Shown here: piece by piece, positions 25,392 through 35,715 of the stretch
Position numbering within the stretch: the first letter of the stretch is position 1
How the letters are laid out: each line of letters opens with the position of its first letter
NCBI RefSeq assembly: GCF_014649715.1
Contig: NZ_BMTO01000003.1
Span: 328,218 to 392,217 of the forward strand
Source of the DNA: Streptomyces lateritius
GTDB lineage: Bacteria > Actinomycetota > Actinomycetes > Streptomycetales > Streptomycetaceae
Direction of reading: 5' to 3'
Length of the DNA: 64,000 nucleotides
Notes under the pieces: generated by a model
Databases searched by the model: none
Told to the model about the DNA's origin: nothing
Seen by the model: only the letters and a program-made list of their open reading frames with translations
Made by a program: the position numbers and the translations under genes

Positions 25392-25637
25392 ACGTTTCAC
25401 GACCGTGAAGCCCCCCCCGAAACCGGAGGCGTTTCGCTCTTCGGCGCCCGTGAGAAGTACGTCGCCATCACCGACGACGCCGACGACCGGATGAACGTCC
25501 TCGTCCACCGGCGCGGCACGGACGTCCCGAGGCCCCAGCGGCTGGTCCGCGTGATCGCGGTCTCCCGCCCCGGCGCCTCCACCGCCGACAACTCCCTGAT
25601 CAGCGGGGGCGACGGCCTCGCCGTCCGTGACCGAGCC
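25392..25637 (+). pseudogene. Orphan coding fragment, unrecognised
   Basis: From about 25392 the plus strand reads FHDREAPPETGG, LFGAREKYVAITDDADDRMN, VLVHRRGTDVPRPQRLV and PGASTADNSLISGGDGLAV with strongly G/C third positions, as in a real gene, but with no ribosome site, no start before mid-fragment and no natural stop. It looks like the C-terminal part of a gene whose remainder is deleted. Family unknown. Confidence 0.35.
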
Positions 25638-25700
25638 CGAGACACGGCGACGCCCGGGGCCGCGAGAGCGGCGGCCCCGGGCGCCCGGCTCACCCGCGAC

Positions 25701-26498
25701 TCAGATCATCTCGGGCATCTCGCCCTCGGTGGTCGACAGGTCGATGACGGCGAAGGCCGCACCCTGCGGGTCGAGGATCGCCGCGAAGCGGCCGAACGGG
25801 CTGTCCATCGGGCCGAAGACCTTCCGGCCGCCCAGCTTCTCCGCCTTCTCGACCGCCTGGTCGCAGTTGTCGACGGCGAAGTAGATCTGGACGTACGGAG
25901 GGATCTCCTCGGGGAAGTCCTCCGGCGTCATCGTCATCCGGCCGAGGACCGGCTGCTCGCCGCCCAGGTCGAAGACCTTGTAGTCGACATGGTCGTCCTG
26001 CATCGTCTTCGCGTTGTAGCCGAAGACCGAGGTGAGGAAGGCGTCGGACTTGGCGGGCTCGCGGGTGAAGACCTCGGCCCAGGCGAAGGAGCCGGGCTCG
26101 CCCTCCAGCTCGAAGCCCTCGTGGACGCCGGGCTGCCAGACGCCGAAGAGGACACCGGTGGGGTCCTGCGCGAGGCACATGGAGCCGAAGTCGCTCACCT
26201 GCATCGGATCCATGAGCAGAGCGCCGCCGCTGTTCTTGATCTTCTCCGCGGTGGCGGCCACGTCCGGCGAGGAGAAGTACAGACACCAGGCCGACTTCGG
26301 GTCGCCCTGGCCGGGCATCGGCGGGACGACGGCCGCGACCGCCTTCCCGTTCCGGTAGGCCTGCGTGTAGTTGCCGAATTCCGAGGAGGACTCGCCGAAG
26401 GTCCAGCCCAGCACCTCGCCGTAGAACTTCTTGGCTCCCTCGACGTCGGTGAACATCGCGTCGGTCCAGACCGGCGTGCCTTCAGGTCGTGCGGCCAT
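25701..26498 (-). CDS. Two-domain VOC family protein
   Basis: 265 residues, two glyoxalase-fold halves: GTPVWTDAMFTDVEGAKKFYGEVLGWTF and GSFAWAEVFTREPAKSDAFLTSVFGY, each closing with DPTGVLFGVWQP or DPQGAAFAVIDL. ATG 26498 is preceded by GGAAGAGAG. Substrate unknown. Close in architecture to the gene at 13775-14554, so a paralogue. Followed downstream by the orphan coding fragment. Confidence 0.9.
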   Translation of the reverse strand: MAARPEGTPVWTDAMFTDVEGAKKFYGEVLGWTFGESSSEFGNYTQAYRNGKAVAAVVPPMPGQGDPKSAWCLYFSSPDVAATAEKIKNSGGALLMDPMQVSDFGSMCLAQDPTGVLFGVWQPGVHEGFELEGEPGSFAWAEVFTREPAKSDAFLTSVFGYNAKTMQDDHVDYKVFDLGGEQPVLGRMTMTPEDFPEEIPPYVQIYFAVDNCDQAVEKAEKLGGRKVFGPMDSPFGRFAAILDPQGAAFAVIDLSTTEGEMPEMI

Positions 26499-26676
26499 GA
26501 CGGTGACTCTCTTCCGATCGATGGTGTTGGCTCGATGTGTGTCTCGGTGCGCTTCTCGATGGGGGTTCCCGAGGGCCACGCTAATCAGGGCGTGCCCGCC
26601 TCGCTCGGTGACGGAGCGTAGTCAGGGGTGACGCGCCGGCTCGAAGGCGAAGAGGGTAGCCGCACGCCCCTAGGAA

Positions 26677-26691
26677 CTGACGGTCCGTCAG
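26677..26691. promoter_or_regulatory. Inverted repeat CTGACG-3-CGTCAG, probable TetR-type operator
   Basis: Perfect 6-bp arms with GTC centre, 15 bp before the ATG of the reductase gene and followed by GGATAATCT, which could be a -10 region (TAATCT). Binding would block transcription of the 26706-28261 operon. Confidence 0.6.
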
Positions 26692-26705
26692 GATAATCTC
26701 AGCGC

Positions 26706-27785
26706 ATGATTCCGACGGTTGTCTGGGGCACCGGGAATGTCGGTCGCGCGGCCATTCGGGCCGTCGACGCCCACCCGGTGCTGGAACTCGCCGCCGTACT
26801 CGTCCACGATCCGGCCAAGGACGGTCGCGACGCGGGCGAACTCGCCGGACTCGACCGCCGCCTCGGCGTCGCGGCGACCCGCGACACCGCGGGGGCGCTC
26901 GCCGCCCGCCCCCGCGCGGTGGTGTACGCCGCCTCCGGGGATACCCGGCCCGACGAAGCGCTCGCGGACGTCGTCGCGGCGGTCCGGACCGGCGCCGTGG
27001 TCGTCACCCCCGCGCTGTATCCGCTCTACGACCAGCGGAACGCCCCGCCGGAGTTCCGGGACCCGGTGCTCGCCGCCGTCGCCGAGGGCGGCGGCTCGCT
27101 CTTCGCCTCGGGCGTCGACCCCGGCTGGGGCAACGACGTGCTGCCGCTGCTGATCAGCGGCCTCGGCACCACCGTGGACGCGGTCCGCTGCCAGGAGATC
27201 TTCGACTACTCCACGTACGAGCAGGAGGACTCCGTCCGTCACCTGATCGGCATGGGGCACCCCATGGGGTACGAGCCCCTGATGCTCGCCCCGGGCATCC
27301 CCGCCATGGTGTGGGGCGGCCAGATACGGCTCATGGCCAGGGCGCTGGGGATCGAGCTCGAAGAGATCCGCGAGACCCTGGAGCGCCGCCCGCTCGACGC
27401 CACCGTGACCACCCGGACGATGGGCGCCTTCGAGGCCGGCACCCAGGGCGCCGTCCGCTTCGAGGTGCAGGGGATCGTCGACGGTGAGCCCCGCCTCGTC
27501 GTCGAGCACATCACCCGCGTCCACCCCTCCTGCGCCCCGGACTGGCCGACGCCGCCCGACGGCGCCGGGGCGCACCGGGTGATCATCGAGGGCCGCCCGC
27601 GGATCGAGGTCACGGTCGAGGCCGCGGACGAGGGGGAGAACCGCTCCGCGGGCGGGAACGCCACCGCGGTCGGCAGGCTCGTGAACGCCATCGACTGGCT
27701 CGTGGCGGCCGGGCCCGGCCTCTACGACGCGCTCGACGTCCCGCTGCGTCCGGCAGTCGGCAGAATCGGAAGGAGACCGTCGTGA
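26706..27785 (+). CDS. Dihydrodipicolinate-reductase-like NAD(P)-binding oxidoreductase
   Basis: 359 residues. N-terminal Rossmann domain VVWGTGNVGRAAIRAV, then AVVYAASGDTRPDE, GVDPGWGNDVLPLL and a C-terminal alpha/beta domain. This is the diaminopimelate-dehydrogenase/DapB-like family often seen beside degradation genes, not DapB itself (too long, no KxxxK-type motif). Substrate unknown. The stop overlaps the next start by GTGA. Confidence 0.82.
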   Translation: MIPTVVWGTGNVGRAAIRAVDAHPVLELAAVLVHDPAKDGRDAGELAGLDRRLGVAATRDTAGALAARPRAVVYAASGDTRPDEALADVVAAVRTGAVVVTPALYPLYDQRNAPPEFRDPVLAAVAEGGGSLFASGVDPGWGNDVLPLLISGLGTTVDAVRCQEIFDYSTYEQEDSVRHLIGMGHPMGYEPLMLAPGIPAMVWGGQIRLMARALGIELEEIRETLERRPLDATVTTRTMGAFEAGTQGAVRFEVQGIVDGEPRLVVEHITRVHPSCAPDWPTPPDGAGAHRVIIEGRPRIEVTVEAADEGENRSAGGNATAVGRLVNAIDWLVAAGPGLYDALDVPLRPAVGRIGRRPS

Positions 27786-28261
27786 TCATCGACATCCCGG
27801 AAGGGCGGGAGCCGATCGGGTACGTGTGGGGCGACATGGTCCCCGGGATAGGGACGGCCGCCGCGAACTTCTCGCTGTCGGTGTACGAGCACACGACCCT
27901 GGGGCTGCGCGAGTTCGAGGCGGCACGGTTGCGGATCGCCCAGATCAACGGGTGTGCCTTCTGTCTGGACTGGCGTACCGAACGGGACGGGGAGAAGGTC
28001 GAGGCCACGTTCGCCGACGCGGTGACCGAGTGGCGCACCACCGACGCCTTCGACGACCGGACGCGTCTGGCCGCCGAGTACGCCGAACGGTACGCCCTGG
28101 ACCACCACGGCCTGGACGACGCCTTCTGGACGCGTATGACCGCGCACTACGGCCAGGCCGAGATCGTGGAGCTGAGCATGAGCATCGGTTCCTGGCTGGC
28201 GTTCGGCCGGCTCAACCATGTGCTCGGACTCGACAGCGTGTGCGTCCTGCCCGGGGGGTGA
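27782..28261 (+). CDS. Carboxymuconolactone decarboxylase/AhpD-like protein
   Basis: 159 residues with the AhpD-type redox centre: RIAQINGCAFCLDWRT, giving CxxC at about residues 58-61 in the usual E/H-containing helix pair. Predicted thiol-dependent peroxidase or alkylhydroperoxidase role, cytosolic. GTG 27782 has AAGGAG upstream and overlaps the reductase stop, so both belong to one operon behind the palindrome at 26677. Confidence 0.88.
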   Translation: MIIDIPEGREPIGYVWGDMVPGIGTAAANFSLSVYEHTTLGLREFEAARLRIAQINGCAFCLDWRTERDGEKVEATFADAVTEWRTTDAFDDRTRLAAEYAERYALDHHGLDDAFWTRMTAHYGQAEIVELSMSIGSWLAFGRLNHVLGLDSVCVLPGG

Positions 28262-28319
28262 GCCGGGCCGGAGGTCGTCGCGGGCCGGCCGGGTGCGGCG
28301 GACCGGCTGGGCGCGGCGG

Positions 28320-29963
<1,644 letters not shown>

Positions 29964-30108
29964 TCACGGCATACCGATTGGTAACTTATGGGTGGATCGC
30001 GCATGTTCCGGGCGCGATCAGGTTCCGGGTCACTCAAGGCGTATCGGCATGAAGCCGACAATCCACTCAGCGAGAGGACCGAGAACCGACCGAGGAGAGC
30101 GCCCGCCC

Positions 30109-30756
30109 ATGGAGACCGTCGCCCCCCACCCCGCATTCGAGACGGTTCCCGACACCGCCCCCGAGGCCGTCGACCGCGCCGCCGCCCGGCTCTACGACAC
30201 CGCCGCCTGGCAGGAGATCGTCCGCCGCTGGGACACGACCGCACCCGCGCCGGGTCCCGTGCCGGGTCCCGTGCCGGCCCCCGAGGAGTGGCGCCGCCTG
30301 CTCTCGGTCCCCGTCGACGAGCTGGTCGCCACCGCCCTCGGCGCACTTCCCGCGCCCCCGCCCGTCGAGCGGCCGCTTCCCGGCCGGCTCGGTGCGATCC
30401 TCCCCGACCGCCTGCACGCCTGGCGCCGCATCGGCCAGCCCGACCTGCGCCCCTCCGCCCACCTCGCCCACGCCCGCCGCGTCCTCGTCGAGTGGGGCTG
30501 GCAGAACCGGCCGTACCGCCTCCGCGACGCCCGCGGGGCCCGCTGCCTCTGCGGCGCCCTGCTGACCGCCCACCGCCTCGGCCACGGCAGCGCCGAGACG
30601 ATGAACCGCTCCGCCGCCTGGATCGTCACCGAACTGCGCGCCCAGGGCTGGACCGGCCTCATCGGCCCCTGGAACCGCGCACCGGGCCGCACCGCCGAGC
30701 AGGCGCTGGCCCTCATCGACGCGACGATCCGCCGGGCCGCGCACGCGGGAGAATGA
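30109..30756 (+). CDS. DUF6197-family protein
   Basis: 215 residues. The C-terminal half is the conserved part: HARRVLVEWGWQNRPYRLRDARG, CLCGALLTAHRLG, W(I)VTELRAQGW, LIGPWNRAPGRTAEQALALIDA. It contains a CxC pair but no metal-site pattern I can name. Streptomyces-specific DUF6197 (recalled). ATG 30109 has CGAGGAGAG upstream. Its last 44 bases overlap the end of the convergent MpaB gene. Confidence 0.75.
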   Translation: METVAPHPAFETVPDTAPEAVDRAAARLYDTAAWQEIVRRWDTTAPAPGPVPGPVPAPEEWRRLLSVPVDELVATALGALPAPPPVERPLPGRLGAILPDRLHAWRRIGQPDLRPSAHLAHARRVLVEWGWQNRPYRLRDARGARCLCGALLTAHRLGHGSAETMNRSAAWIVTELRAQGWTGLIGPWNRAPGRTAEQALALIDATIRRAAHAGE

Positions 30757-31627
30757 TCCCGTCAGGCGGCGGAGGATCCATGGCCCAGCGGATCGCCCGC
30801 GTCACCACCACGCCGCCCGCCCGCGCCACCGGCCGCGCCGACCGGGGCATGTACGGCAGCCCGAGCTGTTCGTGCGCCCACGGCGGCAGCAGCGCCAGCG
30901 CGCCCGCCGCGAGCAGCGCGTACGGAGGGCGGGCCTGCCAGGGCAGCGGTGGGCTCAGGAGCAGGAACCGGGCGGCCTCCCGGCCGGCGGGCGTACCCCG
31001 CAGCTCGCCGCGGTAACCGGCCAGCTGCTCCGCCAGTTCGGCGACGGTGCGGGGCGGGTGCTCCACACCGAGCTCCTGGGCGATCCGCGCCGCGTCCGCC
31101 ACATAGCCGTCGTACCCGGCCCGGTCGAGCGGCGCCGCTCCGTAGCACCGATGGGCCCGCAGGAAGCTGTCCACCTCGGCCACATGCACCCAGCCCAGCA
31201 GACGCGGATCCGACGCGCGGTACGGAACACCTTCGGCGGTCGTGCCCGTCACCCGCCGGTGGACCGCCCGTACCCGGTCGACCGCGCGCCGCGCGTCGTC
31301 GGCCGTGCCGAACGTCGTCACCGCCAGGAAGGTGCTGGTCCGCTGAAGCCTGCCCCAGGGGTCGCCCCGGAACCCCGAGTGGGCGGCGACGGCGGCCATG
31401 GCGAGCGGATGCAGGGACTGCAGCAGCAGCGCCGCCAGACCCCCGGCGAACATCGAGGCGTCACCGTGGACCGTACGGATCGGACGCTCGGGGCCGAACC
31501 ACCGCGGCCCCGGAGTGCCGTGGATGCGGGCACGCGTCTCCTCGCCCGACGGGCCGGCGACACGGCGGAAGAGCGAGGCGCCGAGCCGCACCCTCAGGTC
31601 GTCCACGGAGGCGGGTGGCCATCCCAT
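30713..31627 (-). CDS. Oxygenase MpaB-family protein (DUF2236)
   Basis: 304 residues. Motifs of the family: DASMFAGGLAALLLQSLHPLAMAAVAAHSGF (conserved HP), LAVTTFGTADDARRAVDRVRAVHRRV, YRASDPRLLGWVHVAEVDSFLRAH (conserved WVH). Members include heme-dependent latex-clearing and mycophenolic-acid cleavage oxygenases; substrate unknown here. ATG 31627. Convergent with the DUF6197 gene with 44 bp of shared 3' sequence. Confidence 0.88.
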   Translation of the reverse strand: MGWPPASVDDLRVRLGASLFRRVAGPSGEETRARIHGTPGPRWFGPERPIRTVHGDASMFAGGLAALLLQSLHPLAMAAVAAHSGFRGDPWGRLQRTSTFLAVTTFGTADDARRAVDRVRAVHRRVTGTTAEGVPYRASDPRLLGWVHVAEVDSFLRAHRCYGAAPLDRAGYDGYVADAARIAQELGVEHPPRTVAELAEQLAGYRGELRGTPAGREAARFLLLSPPLPWQARPPYALLAAGALALLPPWAHEQLGLPYMPRSARPVARAGGVVVTRAIRWAMDPPPPDGIILPRARPGGSSRR

Positions 31628-31680
31628 GCGGCCAAGTATGCGCCCGCGCCGCCCCTTCCCCGGAGCGCGCCGGTCAAGAG

Positions 31681-32499
31681 CTACTGTCCGTCGGCCACCG
31701 TGAAGAGTCCGCCGTCCGGATCGCGCAGGGTGGCGCACCGGCCGTCCTCGGAGGGGTGCGGCGCCGAGGCCGGCGTCCCGCCGAGACGGACCGCCGTCTC
31801 GACGGCCTTGTCGACGTCCGGGACCCGGAAGTGGACGTGCCACCGGGGCCTGACCTGCGGGTCGGGGGCCGCTTCCACGGCGCCGCCGACGAGCCGGGCG
31901 ACGGTCACGCCGGCGTGGCTCAGCACGACATGGTCGTCCTCGTAGGAGACCTCGCAGCAACCGGGACGCTCCCCGGCCCACTCCAGCACCTCGGCGTAGA
32001 AGATCGCCGCGTCGAAGGCGTTCCTGGTCCGCAGCTCCAGCCACGCCGGGGCCCCACCCTTGCCGACGCTCCAGTCGGGGATGACACGGCCCTCCCAGAT
32101 ACCGAAGACGGCACCCTCGCGGTCGGAGGCGAGCGCCGCACGGCCCGTGCCGAACCGCAGCGGTCCCACGGCCACTGTGGCGCTGCGCTCGCGGATGCGC
32201 GCCGCGGCGGCGTCGGCGTCGTCGACGGCGAAGTACGGAGTCCACGCGACGGCCACCGCCAGGCGGGGCGCGAGCGCGCCGATACCGGCGACCGGTGCCC
32301 CGTCGTGGAAAGCGACGGAGAACTCCTCGCCCAGCTTCGTGGGGCGGAACTCCCATCCGAACACGGCGCCGTAGAAGGACTCCGCCGCGCGCAGGTCGCG
32401 GGTCATCAGGCTGACCCAGCAGGGAGCGCCGAACATCGCATGGCTCGAGGTCGACACAACCTTCATCCATCCGTCGTGGACGTTTTGACCGCTTCTCAT
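31681..32499 (-). CDS. Two-domain VOC family protein
   Basis: Third two-domain VOC gene: GAPCWVSLMTRDLRAAESFYGAVFGWEF and GAPAWLELRTRNAFDAAIFYAEVLEWA, ending LRDPDGGLFTVADGQ. ATG 32499 has GGTGGG immediately upstream; ATG 32466 is the alternative. Substrate unknown. The gene stands alone, divergent from the FUSC-like gene. Confidence 0.85.
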   Translation of the reverse strand: MRSGQNVHDGWMKVVSTSSHAMFGAPCWVSLMTRDLRAAESFYGAVFGWEFRPTKLGEEFSVAFHDGAPVAGIGALAPRLAVAVAWTPYFAVDDADAAAARIRERSATVAVGPLRFGTGRAALASDREGAVFGIWEGRVIPDWSVGKGGAPAWLELRTRNAFDAAIFYAEVLEWAGERPGCCEVSYEDDHVVLSHAGVTVARLVGGAVEAAPDPQVRPRWHVHFRVPDVDKAVETAVRLGGTPASAPHPSEDGRCATLRDPDGGLFTVADGQ

Positions 32500-32629
32500 C
32501 CCACCGTACCCCCCGGAAGATCGCCATTCCGGCAACCTCCGCCCGGCCGCGCCGCCGCCGAGTGCGCGGCGACTTCGGGTACGAAAGCCTGATGGGGGCA
32601 GGAGAGGGCGAAGCCCACAGGAAAGGACC

Positions 32630-33850
32630 GTGACATCTGACGTGGCGGACATGGGAAACGCGCTCCGGCGGCCAGTGGCCGGCCTGCTCGCACGGCGAAG
32701 GGAACCGGCCGTCGTCCAGACCCTCCGCTCCACCGCCGCGGCGACGATCGCCTACGTCGTCGCGCTCCAGCTGAGCAGCGAGGCCGCCCCGCTCACCGCG
32801 CCGCTCACGGCGCTCCTGGTCGTCCAGGTCACCCTCTACTCCACGCTCACCACCGGGATCCGCCGGGTGAACTCCGTGGTCGTCGGCGTCCTCATCGCGA
32901 TCGCGTTCAGCGCACTGGTCGGCCTGACCTGGTGGAGCCTCGGGCTGATCATCCTTGCCTCGCTCGTGGTCGGACGCTTCGTGCGGGTCGACGAGTTCGT
33001 GCCCGAGGTCGCGATCAGCGCGATGCTCGTCCTCGGTGTCACCCAGGTCACCGACACCGCCTGGGACCGCGTCCTCGAGACGCTCATCGGCGCGGTGGTG
33101 GGCCTGCTCTTCAACGTGGTCCTCGCCCCGCCCGTCTGGGTGGGGACGGCCGGCGAGTCCATCGAGGACATGGCCCGGCGCATGCGGCAGCTCCTGCTGC
33201 GGATGGGCGAGGAGCTCACCAGCCCCACCCTCGTCGAGGACGCGGCCGCCCGCCTGCACGAGGCGCGCCGCCTCGACAACGACGTGGCCGACGTGGACGC
33301 GGCCCTGCGTCAGGCCGAGGACAGCCTCCGCCTCAACCCCAGGGTCAAGGAGGGGCTGCTGCACCGCATCGTGCTGCGCACCGGTCTGGACACCCTGGAG
33401 ATCTGCGCCGTCGTGCTGCGGGTCCTGGCCCGGACGCTCACCGACCTCGCCAAGGAGCGGCGGGAGGAGGAACTCTTCCCGCGCGAGGCGGCGCTCGCAC
33501 TGGAGGAACTCCTGGCCCACGTCGCCGACACGCTCGTCAGCTTCTCCGTCCTCGTGACCACCCGGGTCACGGCGAACGCCGACGCGGCGGAGGAGCGGCT
33601 GACCGGAGAGCTCCTGGCGGCCCGCGCCGTCCGCGACAGGGCGGCCGACCTGCTGCTCCAGGGTGTGCTGCGGGATCCACGGCAGTGGCAGCTGCACGGG
33701 GCCGTGCTCGCCGAGGTCGACCGGATCCTCGACGAGCTGGACCTGGACCACCGGAGCCGGCGACTGATGGAGGAGCTGGACCGCCAGTCGCGCGAGCGCC
33801 ACGAGAAGCGTCCGAGGCTGTCGGCGCTGCGCGCCAAGCTGGGGGTCTGA
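32630..33850 (+). CDS. FUSC/aromatic-acid-exporter-like membrane protein
   Basis: 406 residues. N-terminal half has about six hydrophobic segments (ATIAYVVALQLSS, LTALLVVQVTLYSTLT, VVVGVLIAIAFSALVGL, LGLIILASLVVGRFV, ISAMLVLGVTQV, IGAVVGLLFNVVLAPPV); the rest is a long helical, charged cytosolic part with coiled-coil character. This matches the FUSC/YccS-type family, linked to efflux of aromatic acids or polyamines in others. GTG 32630 follows GGAAAGGA closely; ATG 32651 is possible. Confidence 0.82.
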   Translation: MTSDVADMGNALRRPVAGLLARRREPAVVQTLRSTAAATIAYVVALQLSSEAAPLTAPLTALLVVQVTLYSTLTTGIRRVNSVVVGVLIAIAFSALVGLTWWSLGLIILASLVVGRFVRVDEFVPEVAISAMLVLGVTQVTDTAWDRVLETLIGAVVGLLFNVVLAPPVWVGTAGESIEDMARRMRQLLLRMGEELTSPTLVEDAAARLHEARRLDNDVADVDAALRQAEDSLRLNPRVKEGLLHRIVLRTGLDTLEICAVVLRVLARTLTDLAKERREEELFPREAALALEELLAHVADTLVSFSVLVTTRVTANADAAEERLTGELLAARAVRDRAADLLLQGVLRDPRQWQLHGAVLAEVDRILDELDLDHRSRRLMEELDRQSRERHEKRPRLSALRAKLGV

Positions 33851-33872
33851 GCGGACTGACGGGTTCCACGCG

Positions 33873-34076
33873 TCAGCGCCGGGCGTTCATCAGCTCCTGG
33901 AACGAGCTCATGCAGGGGGTGCAGTGACGGTCGGTCCTCTCGCGCTCTTCGAGGTGCTCCTCGTGGAGGGACTGACCACAGAGGGCGGTCGCGGTGCCCA
34001 TGGCGGCGACGTGCCAGACGAAGACCCCGTCCGGGGCCGCGAGGCCGACGTGCATTTCGTACATGGTCGTCTCCAT
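33873..34076 (-). CDS. Small cysteine-containing protein, possible zinc-binding
   Basis: 67 residues: METTMYEMHVGLAA start, ALCGQSL, EEHLEERERTDRHCTPCMSSF near the end. HCTPC with the earlier cysteine could make a metal site. Conserved-looking but unnamed. ATG 34076; the terminal codons are 22 bp from the FUSC-like gene's stop, convergent. Confidence 0.6.
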   Translation of the reverse strand: METTMYEMHVGLAAPDGVFVWHVAAMGTATALCGQSLHEEHLEERERTDRHCTPCMSSFQELMNARR

Positions 34077-34207
34077 GCTCGGCGGACGGTTGCCTCTCCA
34101 GTGCACCGGAGAGAGGGGGGGTTGCACGTCCGGAGCGCCGCTGTTCGGGTGACGGCTACGCTGGACCAGAGGGCGTTCGACGGCCCTGTCCGGCGGGAGA
34201 CGACCCC

Positions 34208-34486
34208 ATGAGACGACGCCACCACTTCCACACCGACCACGCGGGGCACTCCGTGAGCGTCACCGTCCAGACCGGGCACACCGCCGTGGTCGAGGTCCTC
34301 GTCGACGGCAAGGAGACGGGGTACGCCACCACCGGCGGCGACCGCCCGGTGAGCGTGCGTGTCGAGCTGCCCACCGATCCGCCGACCGCGGTCACGGTCC
34401 GCGCGACGCCGGGCCCCGGCGTCCCGCGCTGTGTCCTGGAGGTGGAGGGCGCCGAGGGCCAGGTCATGCCCCCACGGCCCTACTGA
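34208..34486 (+). CDS. Small histidine-rich hypothetical protein
   Basis: 92 residues beginning MRRRHHFHTDHAGHSVSV, then a beta-rich sequence (VQTGHTAVVEVLVDGKETGYATTGG, VSVRVELPTDPPTAVTVRATPG). ATG 34208 follows GGCGGGAGA. It might be a small beta-sandwich; no family recognised. Divergent from the cysteine protein (131 bp between starts). Confidence 0.6.
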   Translation: MRRRHHFHTDHAGHSVSVTVQTGHTAVVEVLVDGKETGYATTGGDRPVSVRVELPTDPPTAVTVRATPGPGVPRCVLEVEGAEGQVMPPRPY

Positions 34487-35566
34487 GGCTCCGCGGCGGG
34501 CCGGTCGGCCGGGCCGGTCAGCCGCCCGTGGCCGGCCGCGGGACGTAGCGGGGCCGTCCCGCCCGGGGCGGCAAAGAGGCTCCCGCCGTGCGCGGGGGCG
34601 CCCCAGGAGGCGATGGAGAGCCCGGGCCCGGCCGACCCCCAGCCGCTGCGGAACCGTCCCGCCGCGGCGCTCTCCCAGGCCACCGTCTCCACCAGCCGGT
34701 CGAGCCGCGGCGGCTCGCGGGCGAGCGCCTGCACGCCGGACAGGGGCGCGCTCCGCGCCGCATCAGCCGCGCTGGGGTGAGCAGCCCGTCGACGAGGCCG
34801 CCCATGCCGTCCGCGGGCCGCAGCGTCCGGCGCGGCACCTCGGCGCCCGCCCCGTCCCCCGCACGGCGCCGTCTCTCCGAGCATGCGCGGCGAGGCGACC
34901 GGAGTCCGCCGCGCGTGCGCCGCGTCGGCGGGCAACGACCCTGCTGCCGCAGCGCCGTCTGCGCCGGACGGGCCGCCCGCCCGGACGGCACATGGCCGAC
35001 CGAGGCCGACAGGCACACCAGGACGGCGCGGCCGACGCTCAGCGGCCAGGCGTACGACGGTGGTCGGCGAGCGCGGAGGAGGCGCCGCGGACGGGGACCA
35101 CGGCGCCGTCCCGGCCCGTGTCGCCCACCGCGGCCGGGGCGAAGTAGGGCTCGGCGAAGAGGCGGACCGGTCGTCCGTGCGTGGGGTGCCGGCCGACGGC
35201 GACGACGTCCTCCGTGCGGACGGCGGTCCCGGCCGCCGCCCGGACGTCGGCGGGGCGCCCGCCGGCCGGACAGGGCCGGTCCGGGGCGAGGTCGACGACG
35301 GGGTCCGAGGAGCCGTTCCGGGGGACGGAGCAGACGGTCGGGGGCGGGCATTCCGTGTCCATGGTCTCGACCACGTCCCGGCTGTCGGGCCGGTCCTCCT
35401 CGTCGTGCGTGAGGAGGCTGATCGCGTGCGTGGTGGCGAGGTTCATCGGCCGGTCGAGCCGCTCGCGCCACCACCGGTCGTCGCTGCGCACGGCGAAGAC
35501 GGCCATCGAGCCTTCAGTGGTCGGAACGATCCGGCCATCAGGGGCGATACCCGCACCGATCACCAC
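34480..35566 (-). pseudogene. Probable decayed minus-strand gene
   Basis: Protein-like pieces appear on the minus strand in three frames in order: FAVRSDDRWWRERLDRPMNLATTHAISLLTHDEEDRPDSRDVVETMD (35566 end), PLSVGRAVLVCLSASVGHVPSG, PRRTLRPADGMGGLVDGLLTPARLMR, and QALAREPPRLDRLVETVAWESAAAGRFRSGWGSAGPGLSIASWG (34480 end). Sequence between pieces is low-complexity Arg/Gly. I read this as one gene with several frameshifts. The first piece alone has a 175-residue open frame from 35566, which may still be expressed. Family unknown. Confidence 0.35.
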
Positions 35567-35715
35567 ACCGTCAGGTCAACAGTCTGTAACGTCAACGGGC
35601 TTGTCGGACAGAACACTTCCTTCCGCACCGCATCGTCTGCGATCTTGCGTCCACCCCACACATCGCACGGCCCGGAGCCGGCGCCATCAGCGCCACCGGG
35701 CCATCGGAGGACGCA

